Below, piece by piece: positions 53,373 through 62,469 of a DNA stretch of 64,000 bases. The stretch's first letter is position 1. Each line of letters starts with the position of its first letter. The DNA comes from Burkholderia sp. BCC1644 (GTDB lineage: Bacteria; Pseudomonadota; Gammaproteobacteria; Burkholderiales; Burkholderiaceae). The translations under genes and the position numbers were made by a program. The notes beneath the pieces are model-generated. The model was not told the DNA's origin, searched no databases, and saw only the letters and a list, made by a program, of their open reading frames with translations. The stretch lies in NCBI RefSeq assembly GCF_902833225.1, contig NZ_CADFEI010000005.1, forward strand, positions 310,001-374,000. Reading direction: 5' to 3'.

Positions 53373-54053
53373 TCACACTGGCGGGCCAACCAGCTCGCCG
53401 TCGCCTTGCTCACGGTGCCTGTGCTTCGTGAGCGACCTACCGCCGGCCACGACGTCTTCGGTATATTCAGCGCCACCCGCGATCTTCATCGCGACACCGC
53501 CGCCCTCACCCGGCTTGCCCTGCATGCCGCCGTTGAACGTGAGCATCTGCTCGGTCGTCGTGTTACCTGTGAACGTCGAGTCCGGAACGTCCGCCAGTAG
53601 CTTCGCACTGCGCAGCGTCGCCCCGTCCGCCTTCAGCTCGAACTCCGTCCCGCCGATGCGAAACACGATCCGACCACCCGCCGGCACCGACAGCACGTAT
53701 TCATGGCTCGCATGGTTGTACTGTTCGAACGCGCCGTCCGGGAAGTCGGTCGCAGTCTCGTCGGGACTGGACCGGCCTGACCCGCCGTGCTGCTCCGTGT
53801 AGTAGCCGGGCGCGACGAACGCCCCCGCGAGATCACCGGACGGTGCCCACAAGGCGACCTCTTCGTCGACAGACGGCGGACGCCAATGCCGAACCTTCCC
53901 GGCGGCACCGGCCTGCCATTTGAGCCAGTCGCTCACCCAATCGCCGACACGGACTTTCACGCGCGGCGGGTCGTACGTGATCGCCTCCACGACCGCGGAT
54001 TGCGTCAGGCACGCCATACGACGATCCATCTCGCCAAGCTCGAAGTCGCTCAC
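53373..54053 (-). CDS. V: Baseplate spike protein V (P2 type)
   Basis: 226 aa. An OB-fold start (SAVVEAITYDPPRVKVRVGDW), a VALWAPSGDLAGAFVAPGYY segment, and a C-terminal spike with TFTGNTTTEQMLTFNGGMQG and HRHREQGDG, whose HxH can bind iron. GTG at 54053 overlaps the previous stop (GTGA) and is preferred to longer starts. Confidence 0.93.
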   Translation of the reverse strand: MSDFELGEMDRRMACLTQSAVVEAITYDPPRVKVRVGDWVSDWLKWQAGAAGKVRHWRPPSVDEEVALWAPSGDLAGAFVAPGYYTEQHGGSGRSSPDETATDFPDGAFEQYNHASHEYVLSVPAGGRIVFRIGGTEFELKADGATLRSAKLLADVPDSTFTGNTTTEQMLTFNGGMQGKPGEGGGVAMKIAGGAEYTEDVVAGGRSLTKHRHREQGDGELVGPPV

Positions 54054-54580
54054 ACGATCCCCCACGCCAGATTCGCCGGATTCCAGTATTCGTCCTTGTG
54101 CGCAGGCCCGGTGTTGGGATCGACGCCCCACAACACCGCACGCCCCTTCGTCGGCGGCTCGTACACGTCGCCCAGGTCAAATTCGTGCACCCATTCGATC
54201 AGCCAGACGAGATACGTGTCCAGCTCGGGCCGGAACGGGTCTTCGCCGGCCGATCCGACCTGCTTCCCCGGCGTCATGGGCAGCCCCCATGTCGTCCCGT
54301 GCACCGTTTGCAGCACGCGAGCGGACAGCTCGCGCACCTGCAGCTCGGCATCGGGCACCAACGGGTCCACGATCACGCGGGCCTGCATGCGCGCGACCAG
54401 CGGCACGCGACCCGTGCCGTCGTCGTGTCCCGGCTCCAGCTCCGCCAGCTCGATCGCGACGAACGGCGTTTCGATCGACTTGCCGATCTTCGGATACGCG
54501 TGGATGCGATCGAGATCCGGCAGGCGCGCACGCAGGCCGGCCTCGATACCGTCATGTAGTTGCTTCAGGCTATCGAGCAC
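54050..54580 (-). CDS. Phage protein in the lambda-U position (putative tail terminator)
   Basis: 176 aa, MLDSLKQLHDGIEAGLRARL to WNPANLAWGIV. No family is certain; it resembles Mu gp37-like tail completion proteins in general layout and sits after the Z-like gene, where lambda has U. It marks the seam between lambda-type head and P2-type tail modules. It overlaps Z by 11 bases and V by 4. Confidence 0.65.
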   Translation of the reverse strand: MLDSLKQLHDGIEAGLRARLPDLDRIHAYPKIGKSIETPFVAIELAELEPGHDDGTGRVPLVARMQARVIVDPLVPDAELQVRELSARVLQTVHGTTWGLPMTPGKQVGSAGEDPFRPELDTYLVWLIEWVHEFDLGDVYEPPTKGRAVLWGVDPNTGPAHKDEYWNPANLAWGIV

Positions 54581-55100
54581 GATTCGCCGCCTTCTGGATT
54601 TCGTAGTTGACCTCTTGCCGCAGCACCGTCATCAGCCGCACCTCGCACGCGCGTGCCGCCCGACGAAATGCCGGGTCACCCGTCTGCGACCATTCGACCG
54701 TCACGACCTCGAACGGCGTGCGTTCCTTACCGGTTCGCCGGTAGATCGGCCCATCCGGCTGCACCTTCGTCTTGCGCCACGCCCCCTCGAATAGCGATTT
54801 GCCGGCCCGGATGCCCTTCTTCGTGCGACGGGCTGCGCCGAGACGATGTGCCTCGATCGGGTTCAGCCCGAGCCACACCTTGCCCGTATCGAGCGACCGC
54901 ATGAAGAAGTACATCCGCTGCCGCAGCAGCTTCTGCTGGATGCCCGTCGCACCGCTGACCTCCTTCGCGGTCTGGCTCCTGATCCATGCGCCCGTCTTGC
55001 GCAGCGTCCGACGCCATGCCGCCTGCATTGCTGCAGGCGGCAGGCCTGCGAGCGCTTCGAGCGCGCCCTTCAGGTCAATCTCGACCTTCAACAGATCCAT
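54570..55100 (-). CDS. Minor tail protein Z-like (head-tail completion)
   Basis: 176 aa. LKGALEALAGLPPAAMQAAW, RTLRKTGAWIRSQTAKEVSG and a LNPIEAHRLGAARRTKKGIR segment match the prophage minor tail Z family. In lambda gpZ connects the tail to the head. Confidence 0.85.
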   Translation of the reverse strand: MDLLKVEIDLKGALEALAGLPPAAMQAAWRRTLRKTGAWIRSQTAKEVSGATGIQQKLLRQRMYFFMRSLDTGKVWLGLNPIEAHRLGAARRTKKGIRAGKSLFEGAWRKTKVQPDGPIYRRTGKERTPFEVVTVEWSQTGDPAFRRAARACEVRLMTVLRQEVNYEIQKAANRAR

Positions 55101-55103
55101 CCG

Positions 55104-55391
55104 TCACCTCAGAATCAAGATCGTCCAGCCCGTGCCGGTCGCATGAATCTCGAACACACGGAACCGCTCGCCACCTGCTTCGACGATGCTGCCCACGGAC
55201 ACATGGGCCGCGTCGTCGTCGGTGATATCGAGGATCGGCGCAACGAGCTGCGTGCGTTGCGTCCCGAGATCCGGGCCGAGCCACGGAGCCTTGAACATGC
55301 CCTGCAGGGGTTTGCCGTCGATCTTGACCTCGTCCGACAGGTCACGCTTCACGGCCGTGTCGACGGCGGCCATCAGATCCCGGAACGCCAT
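55104..55391 (-). CDS. Head-tail joining protein (lambda FII position)
   Basis: 95 aa. FRDLMAAVDTAVKRDLSDEV, ITDDDAAHVSVGSIVEAGGERFRV; size, fold pattern and position between major capsid and Z match lambda FII-type joining proteins. Two bases separate it from the capsid gene. Confidence 0.72.
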   Translation of the reverse strand: MAFRDLMAAVDTAVKRDLSDEVKIDGKPLQGMFKAPWLGPDLGTQRTQLVAPILDITDDDAAHVSVGSIVEAGGERFRVFEIHATGTGWTILILR

Positions 55392-55392
55392 G

Positions 55393-56388
55393 TCACGCCT
55401 TCAGCTTGATCAGCGCCTTCGGGCGCGTGCACATGTGGACCGGGTTCGACTGCGCCTCGATCTCGATACCCTTGCCGAACTGCATCAGCTCCTGCTTCGC
55501 GTAGTACGGAATGCCCGTCGTGTTGACCGACTCGACATAGTCGGCCGGCGCGAAGCGCGAAATGAAGAGATCCGGAACACCTTCCGGAACCGCGTGCGCC
55601 TCGTCGTCGGCCACATAGCCGATGGCACCGACACGGCCGCGATAGCGCTCGAACGTGATCCCGCCGAAGTCGAACGCGTCGCGCGCGTCGCCCCGCAGTT
55701 GCGCTGCCATCACGGACGCCAGGTACGTCTCCTTGATCGACTTCGCACTGATCAGCTTGTTCCAGAACGCGCGACCACAGAGCGCGCGCACACCCGTGTA
55801 CGTCGTTGCGCCGAGCGCATCTTCGATCGCGTCCTGCACGTCGAGACACTTCGTGCGCAGCTCGGTATCGGCCTTGCCCAGCTCGAACGGAATCACCGTC
55901 TGGTCGATGTCGAAGTACTTCCACAGGTCGACCAGCACGCGCTTACCGTCCGCATCGAGCACCGCGCCCTTGATCGCCCCGATGCGATGGAATTCGTGCG
56001 TCGCGTCGAGCTGGCGGCGCATCTTCGCGAGCCGGCGATTCACGACTGTCTGCAGCGCTTCCAGCTCGGTCTCCGAGCCGAACGCGCGCAGGTTCTGGAT
56101 CTCGTCCGCCTTGATCACCGCACGCTGCGGCAGGTGCACGGCGTTGATCGGAATCATGCCGCGCTGGCTGCCGCCCACAACGGCAGCCGGAGAACCGCGC
56201 TCGCCGGCCGCAACGAGCGCGAGCGTGTCGCCGTCGCGCTCGATCTGGATCGTCGTCGTCGTAATGCCGTCCTCTTCGAACAGCCCGAGCGTGCCGATGC
56301 GGCCGGGAACATACGGCTGCTCGTTGATCGCAGCACTCAGGGACGACAGCGAGAACGCATCGTCTTGAAACAGGGCGATATCCGCCAT
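55393..56388 (-). CDS. Major capsid protein (lambda E family)
   Basis: 331 aa. DAFSLSSLSAAINEQPYVPG, the LALVAAGERGSPAAVVGG and the C-terminal FAPADYVESVNTTGIPYYAK with KGIEIEAQSNPVHMCTRP are hallmarks of the phage capsid E family. It forms the procapsid shell with the decoration protein upstream. Confidence 0.95.
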   Translation of the reverse strand: MADIALFQDDAFSLSSLSAAINEQPYVPGRIGTLGLFEEDGITTTTIQIERDGDTLALVAAGERGSPAAVVGGSQRGMIPINAVHLPQRAVIKADEIQNLRAFGSETELEALQTVVNRRLAKMRRQLDATHEFHRIGAIKGAVLDADGKRVLVDLWKYFDIDQTVIPFELGKADTELRTKCLDVQDAIEDALGATTYTGVRALCGRAFWNKLISAKSIKETYLASVMAAQLRGDARDAFDFGGITFERYRGRVGAIGYVADDEAHAVPEGVPDLFISRFAPADYVESVNTTGIPYYAKQELMQFGKGIEIEAQSNPVHMCTRPKALIKLKA

Positions 56389-56418
56389 ACAACCTCCGAC
56401 ATGAAAATGGATACAAAA

Positions 56419-56443
56419 AAGGCCACGCGGTCGGCGTGGCCTT
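56419..56443 (-). terminator. Terminator-like hairpin between decoration and capsid genes
   Basis: Arms AAGGCCACGC (56419-56428) and GCGTGGCCTT (56434-56443), minus-strand continuation TTTTGTATCC. Confidence 0.87.
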
Positions 56444-56460
56444 GAATGGGGTGTGATGTA

Positions 56461-56805
56461 TCAGCGAACGATCACGTGGCGCTCAGCGAGATCGCCGCGA
56501 CCGGCGGCATCGAGACCCGTGAGCAGCCCGCCAGCGACTTCCGCGAGCCGGACGACACCCGTCGCCGGTCGCGGCGCTTCGGACGCCGCCAGCGGCGCGT
56601 AGAGGATTGCAGCGGCGACTTCCGAACCGTCGTTTGCCGCGTTGTCGTACGGCGCATACTCGCCGGTACTCGTCACACCGAGCAGTTGCCCGGCCGGCAG
56701 CGCCGGGCCGGCCTTGACGATGATGTGCTCGCGCGAGATCTGCCCGTTACCCTCCGACACGAGAAATTCGGCCGTCAGAATCCCCTGTACCTTCCATTTC
56801 GACAT
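56461..56805 (-). CDS. Head decoration protein (lambda D family)
   Basis: 114 aa. ILTAEFLVSEGNGQISREHI, GQLLGVTSTGEYAPYD and AAAILYAPLAAS match lambda gpD, which stabilises the expanded capsid as trimers. It stands between the protease and capsid genes as in lambda. Confidence 0.92.
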   Translation of the reverse strand: MSKWKVQGILTAEFLVSEGNGQISREHIIVKAGPALPAGQLLGVTSTGEYAPYDNAANDGSEVAAAILYAPLAASEAPRPATGVVRLAEVAGGLLTGLDAAGRGDLAERHVIVR

Positions 56806-56835
56806 GAGTTTTCCCCTCCTCGGGTTACGTCAAAG

Positions 56836-57945
56836 TTACTTGCCGCTCTTGCGAGCCGCGTAGATGGACGCCGCACGCGGCGCATTCGCGACCACGGGCG
56901 CGTCTTGCGGCGCAACCGGGGCAGCACGATGGCTGATCGGCTTCTGCGACGCCGTCACGCGCTCGAACAATCGCGCGCGCACCTGGTCTGCCGACAGGCC
57001 GTCTGCCACGAAGCCGGCCGTCAGCTCAGTAAGGCTCGCGGCCAGACAGATTCCGGCGATGTCCTGCGCGCTGCTAATCGCCGCGTCGACGGTCGCCCGA
57101 TCGCGCAGGCCGGTCGCCAGCACGATGCCTTCAGCGCAGTGCTCGATACGAGCGTCACGACACGTCGCGTACACATGCGCCGCCAGCGCCGTGACGTCCG
57201 GCGTTGCCGGCGGCTGCGGCGGCTGCGGCGGTTGCGGCGGTTGCGGCGGTTGTGGCGGTTGTGGCGAAGGATCGGCCGGCGGATCGGCCGGCGGCACCTC
57301 GCCGTCGCCCTCCAGCACCGCCACGATTTCCGCAGGCACCGCCGCATAGCGCGCAGCGATCCGCGCTGCGCCCGCGTATGCGGCGATACGGATCGGATCG
57401 ACAATGGCGTCGCAGAAACCTTGCTCCTTCGCCTGCGCGGCCGTGAGCCACGTCTCGGCATCCATGATCGCGCGGACCTCGTCGTCGGTCCGGCCGCTGC
57501 GTTCAACGTAGGCCGCCAGCATGCTGTCAGACATGCTTTCCAGCAGATCAGCGAGCTTGCGCAGATCGCCCGCCTCGCCGGCCGCGACCGTGTGCGGGTT
57601 GTGGATCATCAGCCGCGCGTTCGACGGCATCTCGATCGTGTCGCACGCCATGAGGATCAGCGACGCTGCCGACGCGGCGACGCCGTCGACGCGTCCTGTC
57701 ACCTTGCCGGCATGCCGGCGCACCGCGTTGTAGATCGCGAGCGCATCGAACACGTCGCCACCCATCGAGTTGATCGCGACGACGATCGATGTCGCGGCCG
57801 ACGCAACCTCGTCGAGCTTCGCGGTAAACAGATCGGCATCGGTGCCCCAGAATCCGATGTCGCCATAAATCCGGATCTCGACCTCGCTCCCGCCCGCTGC
57901 GTTTGCCTGCGCGCGGATGTCCCACCACCGCTTCTTCCCTTTCAT
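56836..57945 (-). CDS. ClpP-like head maturation protease with scaffold tail
   Basis: 369 aa. Residues 20-200 are a ClpP/S49-like protease: VVAINSMGGDVFDALAIYNA, catalytic Ser in VAASAASLILMA and His in RLMIHNPHTVAAGE. Then comes a repeated Pro-Gln-Pro linker (about 227-247, encoded at about 57205-57265) and a helical region of about 120 residues that probably acts as the internal scaffold. Lambda C plus Nu3 in one frame. Start overlaps the portal stop (ATGA). Confidence 0.92.
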   Translation of the reverse strand: MKGKKRWWDIRAQANAAGGSEVEIRIYGDIGFWGTDADLFTAKLDEVASAATSIVVAINSMGGDVFDALAIYNAVRRHAGKVTGRVDGVAASAASLILMACDTIEMPSNARLMIHNPHTVAAGEAGDLRKLADLLESMSDSMLAAYVERSGRTDDEVRAIMDAETWLTAAQAKEQGFCDAIVDPIRIAAYAGAARIAARYAAVPAEIVAVLEGDGEVPPADPPADPSPQPPQPPQPPQPPQPPQPPATPDVTALAAHVYATCRDARIEHCAEGIVLATGLRDRATVDAAISSAQDIAGICLAASLTELTAGFVADGLSADQVRARLFERVTASQKPISHRAAPVAPQDAPVVANAPRAASIYAARKSGK

Positions 57946-59435
57946 TCGCCATCCCCATTAGAAAGACTGCCCACCCCATCCGCCGGATCGAGCGTGTCAT
58001 ATCGAATCCCGAGCCGGCGCTCGCGCGCGAGATCGTCCGCGTTCTCCATGTCGACCTGCTCCGGATCATCGCCACGCGACAACACCGCACCAGTCCGACT
58101 CGCCAGCCCGGAGCGGATCTCCATCCGCTTCGCCGTGACGTCCTGCACCGGATGGATATACGGCCAGCCCTGCGGCACCCATCGCACCCGCAGATAGTCG
58201 CGACGGCGTCGGTAGTAGTCCGGCATCGGCATCGCACCCGACAACGCGCAAGCGTCGACCCACCAGCGCCAAACCTTCCGGCAAAACTGATGAATGAACA
58301 CGTTCCACTGGATCTGCTCGACCGACCGCCGGAATTCATTCAAGATCACCCGCAGCACACGATCGCTCACGTCGCGCAGATCGCCCGTCATGACCTCGTA
58401 TGGCATGCCCACCGACGCCGCAGCGGCCATCAGTTGCTGACGCATGAATGGCCCGTAGTCGGTGCCTGCGCCCGGCGGCTCTGCAAACGTGACGCTTTCA
58501 CCCGGAGCCAGCTCCTGCATGCTCCCCGGTTCGAGCGACACGACCGGCGAGAAGCCGTCGACGTCGTATTGCATTTCGCCACCCGTTACCGGATCGCCCG
58601 GAAAACCCGGCTCTGCCGGCGGCTTCGTGATGAACCCGGCAAAGAGGTTGCTGACCTCCTGCCGGAACAGCACCGCATCGTCGAAGTTGTCCAGCGACTT
58701 GAGCCGCAGCAGCACCGTCGACAGTTCCGGGACGCCGCGCACCTGGCCGGGCCGCAGCGCGAGGAAAACGTGCGCGATCTCGTCGGCCGGCACGCGTACG
58801 GTCTGCATGTTGGTCGTCGACGCACGCCCGTATTCGCCGGGATGACGCTGCAGCAGGTGATACGCAACGCGTCGACCGTCCGTGTTGAACTCGACGCCGT
58901 TCACGATCTCGCCCCCGCCCGGCACGATCTCGTTCTTCTCCATCGGAAGCAGATCGCCTTCGAGAAGCCGGATCTGCATCGGGACCGCCAAGCCCTCGCT
59001 CGGACTGCGCAACTGACGACGCACCAGCACCTCGCCGTCGCTGAAGAACGCACGCGCTGCGAGCGTCTGCACACCTGCCATATCGAACAGGTCGTCCGCG
59101 TCGATCTCCTCGCAGCTATCCTCCCAAAGTTGCTTTTGCATCTTGCGCACCGCATCGTTCGAATGCTGCGGGTGCGCTTGGATGCCGTTCCCGATCGTGT
59201 TCGATACGAGCCGCGCGATCGCCGTCTTCGCCCACGGATCGTTTCGGATCGCGTCGCGAGCGCGCGAGCGCAACAGCGACAGGTTTTGTGCCGCCGCTGC
59301 ATTCGGTCCCGCGCCCGACGCCCGCCACGACTTCGCCCGTGCGCCCGTCGTGCTCGCCGACTCGTACGCCGCCGCCTTCAGCCGCGTCGGCACCACGAAT
59401 CCACGCCGCGCGAGTGACGGGAAACTCGGCTTCAT
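57942..59435 (-). CDS. Portal protein (lambda B family)
   Basis: 497 aa. RRGFVVPTRLKAAAYESAST, RARDAIRNDPWAKTAIARLV and SNTIGNGIQAHPQ are typical of lambda-type portals; later segments include EEIDADDLFDMAGVQTLAAR and VSLEPGSMQELAPGESVTFA. A dodecamer at the head vertex for DNA entry. Overlaps W-like and protease genes by 4 bases. Confidence 0.95.
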   Translation of the reverse strand: MKPSFPSLARRGFVVPTRLKAAAYESASTTGARAKSWRASGAGPNAAAAQNLSLLRSRARDAIRNDPWAKTAIARLVSNTIGNGIQAHPQHSNDAVRKMQKQLWEDSCEEIDADDLFDMAGVQTLAARAFFSDGEVLVRRQLRSPSEGLAVPMQIRLLEGDLLPMEKNEIVPGGGEIVNGVEFNTDGRRVAYHLLQRHPGEYGRASTTNMQTVRVPADEIAHVFLALRPGQVRGVPELSTVLLRLKSLDNFDDAVLFRQEVSNLFAGFITKPPAEPGFPGDPVTGGEMQYDVDGFSPVVSLEPGSMQELAPGESVTFAEPPGAGTDYGPFMRQQLMAAAASVGMPYEVMTGDLRDVSDRVLRVILNEFRRSVEQIQWNVFIHQFCRKVWRWWVDACALSGAMPMPDYYRRRRDYLRVRWVPQGWPYIHPVQDVTAKRMEIRSGLASRTGAVLSRGDDPEQVDMENADDLARERRLGIRYDTLDPADGVGSLSNGDGE

Positions 59436-59638
59436 CGCACCCCCTTGCCGGCGTGACGAATCCGGACGATCGACGAGCGTCCGGCCGCACCGTTCAGAGC
59501 ACGAATGATCTCGGTGCGTGCTTCGCGTAGCTCGCCAATCGAGCGATATTTAACGCGTCGGTCGGCATACTGGACTTCCAGCTCACCCTTCGCGATTGCC
59601 GACTGGATGCGCTCCAGATCCTGCTTTGTGTATGCCAT
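59432..59638 (-). CDS. Head-to-tail joining protein (lambda W family)
   Basis: 68 aa. MAYTKQDLERIQSAIAKGEL, VKYRSIGELREARTEIIRAL is the lambda gpW pattern; it plugs the portal before tail attachment. Position between terminase and portal matches lambda. Confidence 0.92.
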   Translation of the reverse strand: MAYTKQDLERIQSAIAKGELEVQYADRRVKYRSIGELREARTEIIRALNGAAGRSSIVRIRHAGKGVR

Positions 59639-59651
59639 GCGATTCCCTCGT

Positions 59652-61763
59652 TTAGCGGCGCTTCAGGTAGGTCGACCGAGCAACACGACGGCCCTGAATG
59701 CGCGAAACCCCGCTCGGAGGCGGGGTTTCGGCGGGTTTTACTACTGGCGGCGATGGCCGCGGAATCTCGGTAACGACCTCTTCGGCCGGCGGATCGGGAA
59801 GCACCTCGACCGGGATCACCGAAGGCAGCACCTCCAGCACCGGAACCGCATCGAACAGCGAGACCTGCGACGCGCGATGCTGCTCGACCTGCCAGTGCGC
59901 CTCGGTCATCAGGTGCACCTTCATGCTGCGGGCCGCGTGCATGGCGTACCCTTCGCAGTCCAGCGCCTCGTTTCTCTGACTGATCTTCTTCCACACGCGC
60001 TTACCACCACGTGGCCCCGGCACCTTGACCTCGGCCGTGAGCTGCGACAGGTAATCGCTGCGCACGCCGCTATACCAGTGCATGCGACCCGGCCCGTTGC
60101 CTTCGAGCTTGAGCCGGTTTTCGAGGATCAGATCCTTCGCTCGGCTCACGCCGACCATATACGGCCTCAGACCGTACTTCGCCGCCTTGCTGTTGTTGCG
60201 CGTCGAATCGATCGACGCCTTCGGCACGCTGAAAATCTCGGCATCGGCTTCGCTGCTGCCCTTGGCAGCCATCACGTTATGACCGGCCTTCTGCGCAGCA
60301 CGTACATACTTGTATACCGCGTCGGACGTCGCGCCGTCCGACGAATCGATCGACGTTGCGCGTACGCGGAGCTGCCACCCATTCTCGTGCCGGAACGAGT
60401 GCGTAAGCATCGTCGTCAACGCGCCCCATACACCACCCGTCATCGGGTCTTGCTGCTGATCGGTCACATTGCCGTAAATCTCGCCCCATACGACGAGCCA
60501 GCTTTCCTCGCCGCGTCCCCATGCGCGCACGATGACCGCAAGGCGGTCGTGCTGCACATCGACGCCCAGCGTCAACAGCAGACCACCGGTCGGCACCGTC
60601 AGCTCCGCGTACGGCAGCGCTCGTTCCGCGAGCACGTCCAGTTCGGGCAGGTCGGTCTTGTATTTGTACGGCCGCCCCTGCGAGTTGTTCACGAATGAAC
60701 GCATCTTCGTATCGTCGCCCTCGCGCAGCGCCTTGTCGGCCGTCAGCCACTTCTTCACCAGCTCCGCCATGTTCGAGCCGGGGAACGGCGACACCAGCTC
60801 GTTGATGCGAAAGCCGGCGACGCCATGAAACGGTGCCGTCGCGACCCATCGCCCACGACGAACAGCACGGATGCGCGTCGCGTCGTCCCACAGCGAACCG
60901 CAATGCGGACAGGTGTAACGGGCCGTCTCCGGTTGTGCGCGGCCGTAGACCTCATGCTCGACTTCGGCGCGTTCGCTCCAGGTGACGTTTTCCCACGCCA
61001 GCTCGTGCTCTTCGTCGCAATCGGGGCACGGCACCAGATACACGCGCTGATCCGACGCCGCATAGCCCTGCTGGATACGCGACAGGCCGTCGACGGTCGG
61101 CGTGCCGCCCAAGATCATCTTGCGCCGCCGGTCGGAATAGCTTTTGTTCCGCTCCTCCAGCAGCGTGATCGAGTCGCCCTGCTCGCGCACGTTCGTGTTC
61201 GCGTCGTCCGGCTCCTCGACCGCGACGACCGGGGCCGGCGTCGACTTCACGTCGTCCGGCGCGTTCGACGTAATGAACTTCAGGAAGCCGCGCGCGAACG
61301 TCTTGTGATCCCACAAGTTGTTTTTGTCGCGGGCAGCGTGCACCGGTAATTTTGCCGACAGGCGAGGCGTCACCTCGACCATCGGCTCGAACTTCTCCAG
61401 GTTGAACTTCTTCGCCGTCTTCTCTTTCGGGAACATGACGATCATCGGACACGGGTCAACGTCGATCCGCTTGCCGATGTAGTTCAACAGCACGCCGTCC
61501 GTCCACGCGACCTGCGCCGACTTCATGCACACAACCTTCTGCACGGTCGGATCGTCCAGCGCTTCGTGCATGCCGAACACCCACGGTGTGATGTTCGGGT
61601 TATAGCGACCGGGGCTGGCCGATCCCTTCGCGCTCAACCTACGATGTTTGCGCGCCCACTCCGTCGTCCCAATCCGCTCCGGCGGACGTAGCATCTTCGC
61701 GATCCGGCGAATCACCGCGTGGACTGTCGGGGTTGTATTCAGAAAGCTGCTCAAGGCATCCAT
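59652..61763 (-). CDS. Terminase large subunit (lambda A / GpA family)
   Basis: 703 aa. The ATPase region around QKVVCMKSAQVAWTDGVLLN, the TPAPVVAVEEPDDAN Walker-B-like stretch, a CPDCDEEHELAWENV and CPHCGSLWDD zinc-like pair, and the nuclease domain with LTLGVDVQHDRLAVIVRAWG are typical of the GpA family. It cuts and packages DNA, so a cos-type end is likely. The start is uncertain: 61763, or 61694 (MLRPPERIG); both overlap the small subunit. Confidence 0.95.
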   Translation of the reverse strand: MDALSSFLNTTPTVHAVIRRIAKMLRPPERIGTTEWARKHRRLSAKGSASPGRYNPNITPWVFGMHEALDDPTVQKVVCMKSAQVAWTDGVLLNYIGKRIDVDPCPMIVMFPKEKTAKKFNLEKFEPMVEVTPRLSAKLPVHAARDKNNLWDHKTFARGFLKFITSNAPDDVKSTPAPVVAVEEPDDANTNVREQGDSITLLEERNKSYSDRRRKMILGGTPTVDGLSRIQQGYAASDQRVYLVPCPDCDEEHELAWENVTWSERAEVEHEVYGRAQPETARYTCPHCGSLWDDATRIRAVRRGRWVATAPFHGVAGFRINELVSPFPGSNMAELVKKWLTADKALREGDDTKMRSFVNNSQGRPYKYKTDLPELDVLAERALPYAELTVPTGGLLLTLGVDVQHDRLAVIVRAWGRGEESWLVVWGEIYGNVTDQQQDPMTGGVWGALTTMLTHSFRHENGWQLRVRATSIDSSDGATSDAVYKYVRAAQKAGHNVMAAKGSSEADAEIFSVPKASIDSTRNNSKAAKYGLRPYMVGVSRAKDLILENRLKLEGNGPGRMHWYSGVRSDYLSQLTAEVKVPGPRGGKRVWKKISQRNEALDCEGYAMHAARSMKVHLMTEAHWQVEQHRASQVSLFDAVPVLEVLPSVIPVEVLPDPPAEEVVTEIPRPSPPVVKPAETPPPSGVSRIQGRRVARSTYLKRR

Positions 61764-62169
61764 ATATGTGCTCGTTCAACCATTCGACGTCCACCGCGAC
61801 GCCGTACAGCGTGTGCAGCTCCTGCACCAGCTTGTCGGAGAGCGATAGCAGCTCCGTTTGAAATGCGCCGACCATCAGGCCGTACGCCTGTTCGAGCTGC
61901 GCTGCGTTGACGAGCTGCCCCTTCTTCTCGGCCAGCGTCAGCAGCTTGATCTCGCGATCGACGATCTCGGTCTTCGCGCGTTCGGCGACAAGATCGATGC
62001 CGGTCCCGCTTGCACGGCCCGCAGCGATCTCGCGTAGGTGCCTGATATACGCGACGCGGATCTCGTCGATCGACACCGCGCGGTAATCGAGTCGAACCTT
62101 GTCGACGAACCGCGAGACGGCCGACTGATCTAGGTCCAGGTGCTCGGCGATCTGCTGCTGAGTCGGCAT
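61639..62169 (-). CDS. Terminase small subunit
   Basis: 176 aa. An N-terminal helix-turn-helix (QQIAEHLDLDQSAVSRFVDK) followed by a charged helical region (VAERAKTEIVDREIKLLTLA) as in Nu1-like/DUF1441 small subunits that recognise the packaging site. It overlaps the large subunit by up to 125 bases, unusually long; the Asp/Ser-rich C-terminus is likely poorly constrained. Confidence 0.87.
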   Translation of the reverse strand: MPTQQQIAEHLDLDQSAVSRFVDKVRLDYRAVSIDEIRVAYIRHLREIAAGRASGTGIDLVAERAKTEIVDREIKLLTLAEKKGQLVNAAQLEQAYGLMVGAFQTELLSLSDKLVQELHTLYGVAVDVEWLNEHIYGCLEQLSEYNPDSPRGDSPDREDATSAGADWDDGVGAQTS

Positions 62170-62208
62170 GAATATGACCCCCTATGGAGACTCGCCAGTA
62201 GAGAAAAA

Positions 62209-62230
62209 ACGCGGGTGCGAGCCCCCGCGT
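62209..62230 (-). terminator. Terminator-like hairpin before the terminase genes
   Basis: Arms ACGCGGG (62209-62215) and CCCGCGT (62224-62230), minus-strand continuation TTTTTCTC. It stands between a small gene and the terminase small subunit. Confidence 0.78.
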
Positions 62231-62262
62231 ACCCCCTGCCCATAGGGTCCCCTGCTCATTTT

Positions 62263-62451
62263 TTAGGCAGACCGGAAGCCGGCCGCGACGTCCGCGATCG
62301 GGACGTCGCCGGCCCTGTCCATCGCCCACACAACGCGGTCCATCGCGTCGTCAAACACGAAGCACCGCGCAGACACGCGCCCCATGCTTCGATCTTCATC
62401 CCACGTCGACCGGACCTCACATGGCCCGGCGCTCGTCGACTCGATTCGCAT
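62263..62451 (-). CDS. Small phage protein of unknown function
   Basis: 62 aa, MRIESTSAGPCEVRSTWDED to IADVAAGFRSA. No family recognised. It lies between two terminator-like hairpins in late direction; the weak ribosome-binding site (TGGGGCG) lowers confidence. Longer frames upstream would run through the hairpin. Confidence 0.5.
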   Translation of the reverse strand: MRIESTSAGPCEVRSTWDEDRSMGRVSARCFVFDDAMDRVVWAMDRAGDVPIADVAAGFRSA

Positions 62452-62469
62452 TTCAGCGCCCCAATGCAA

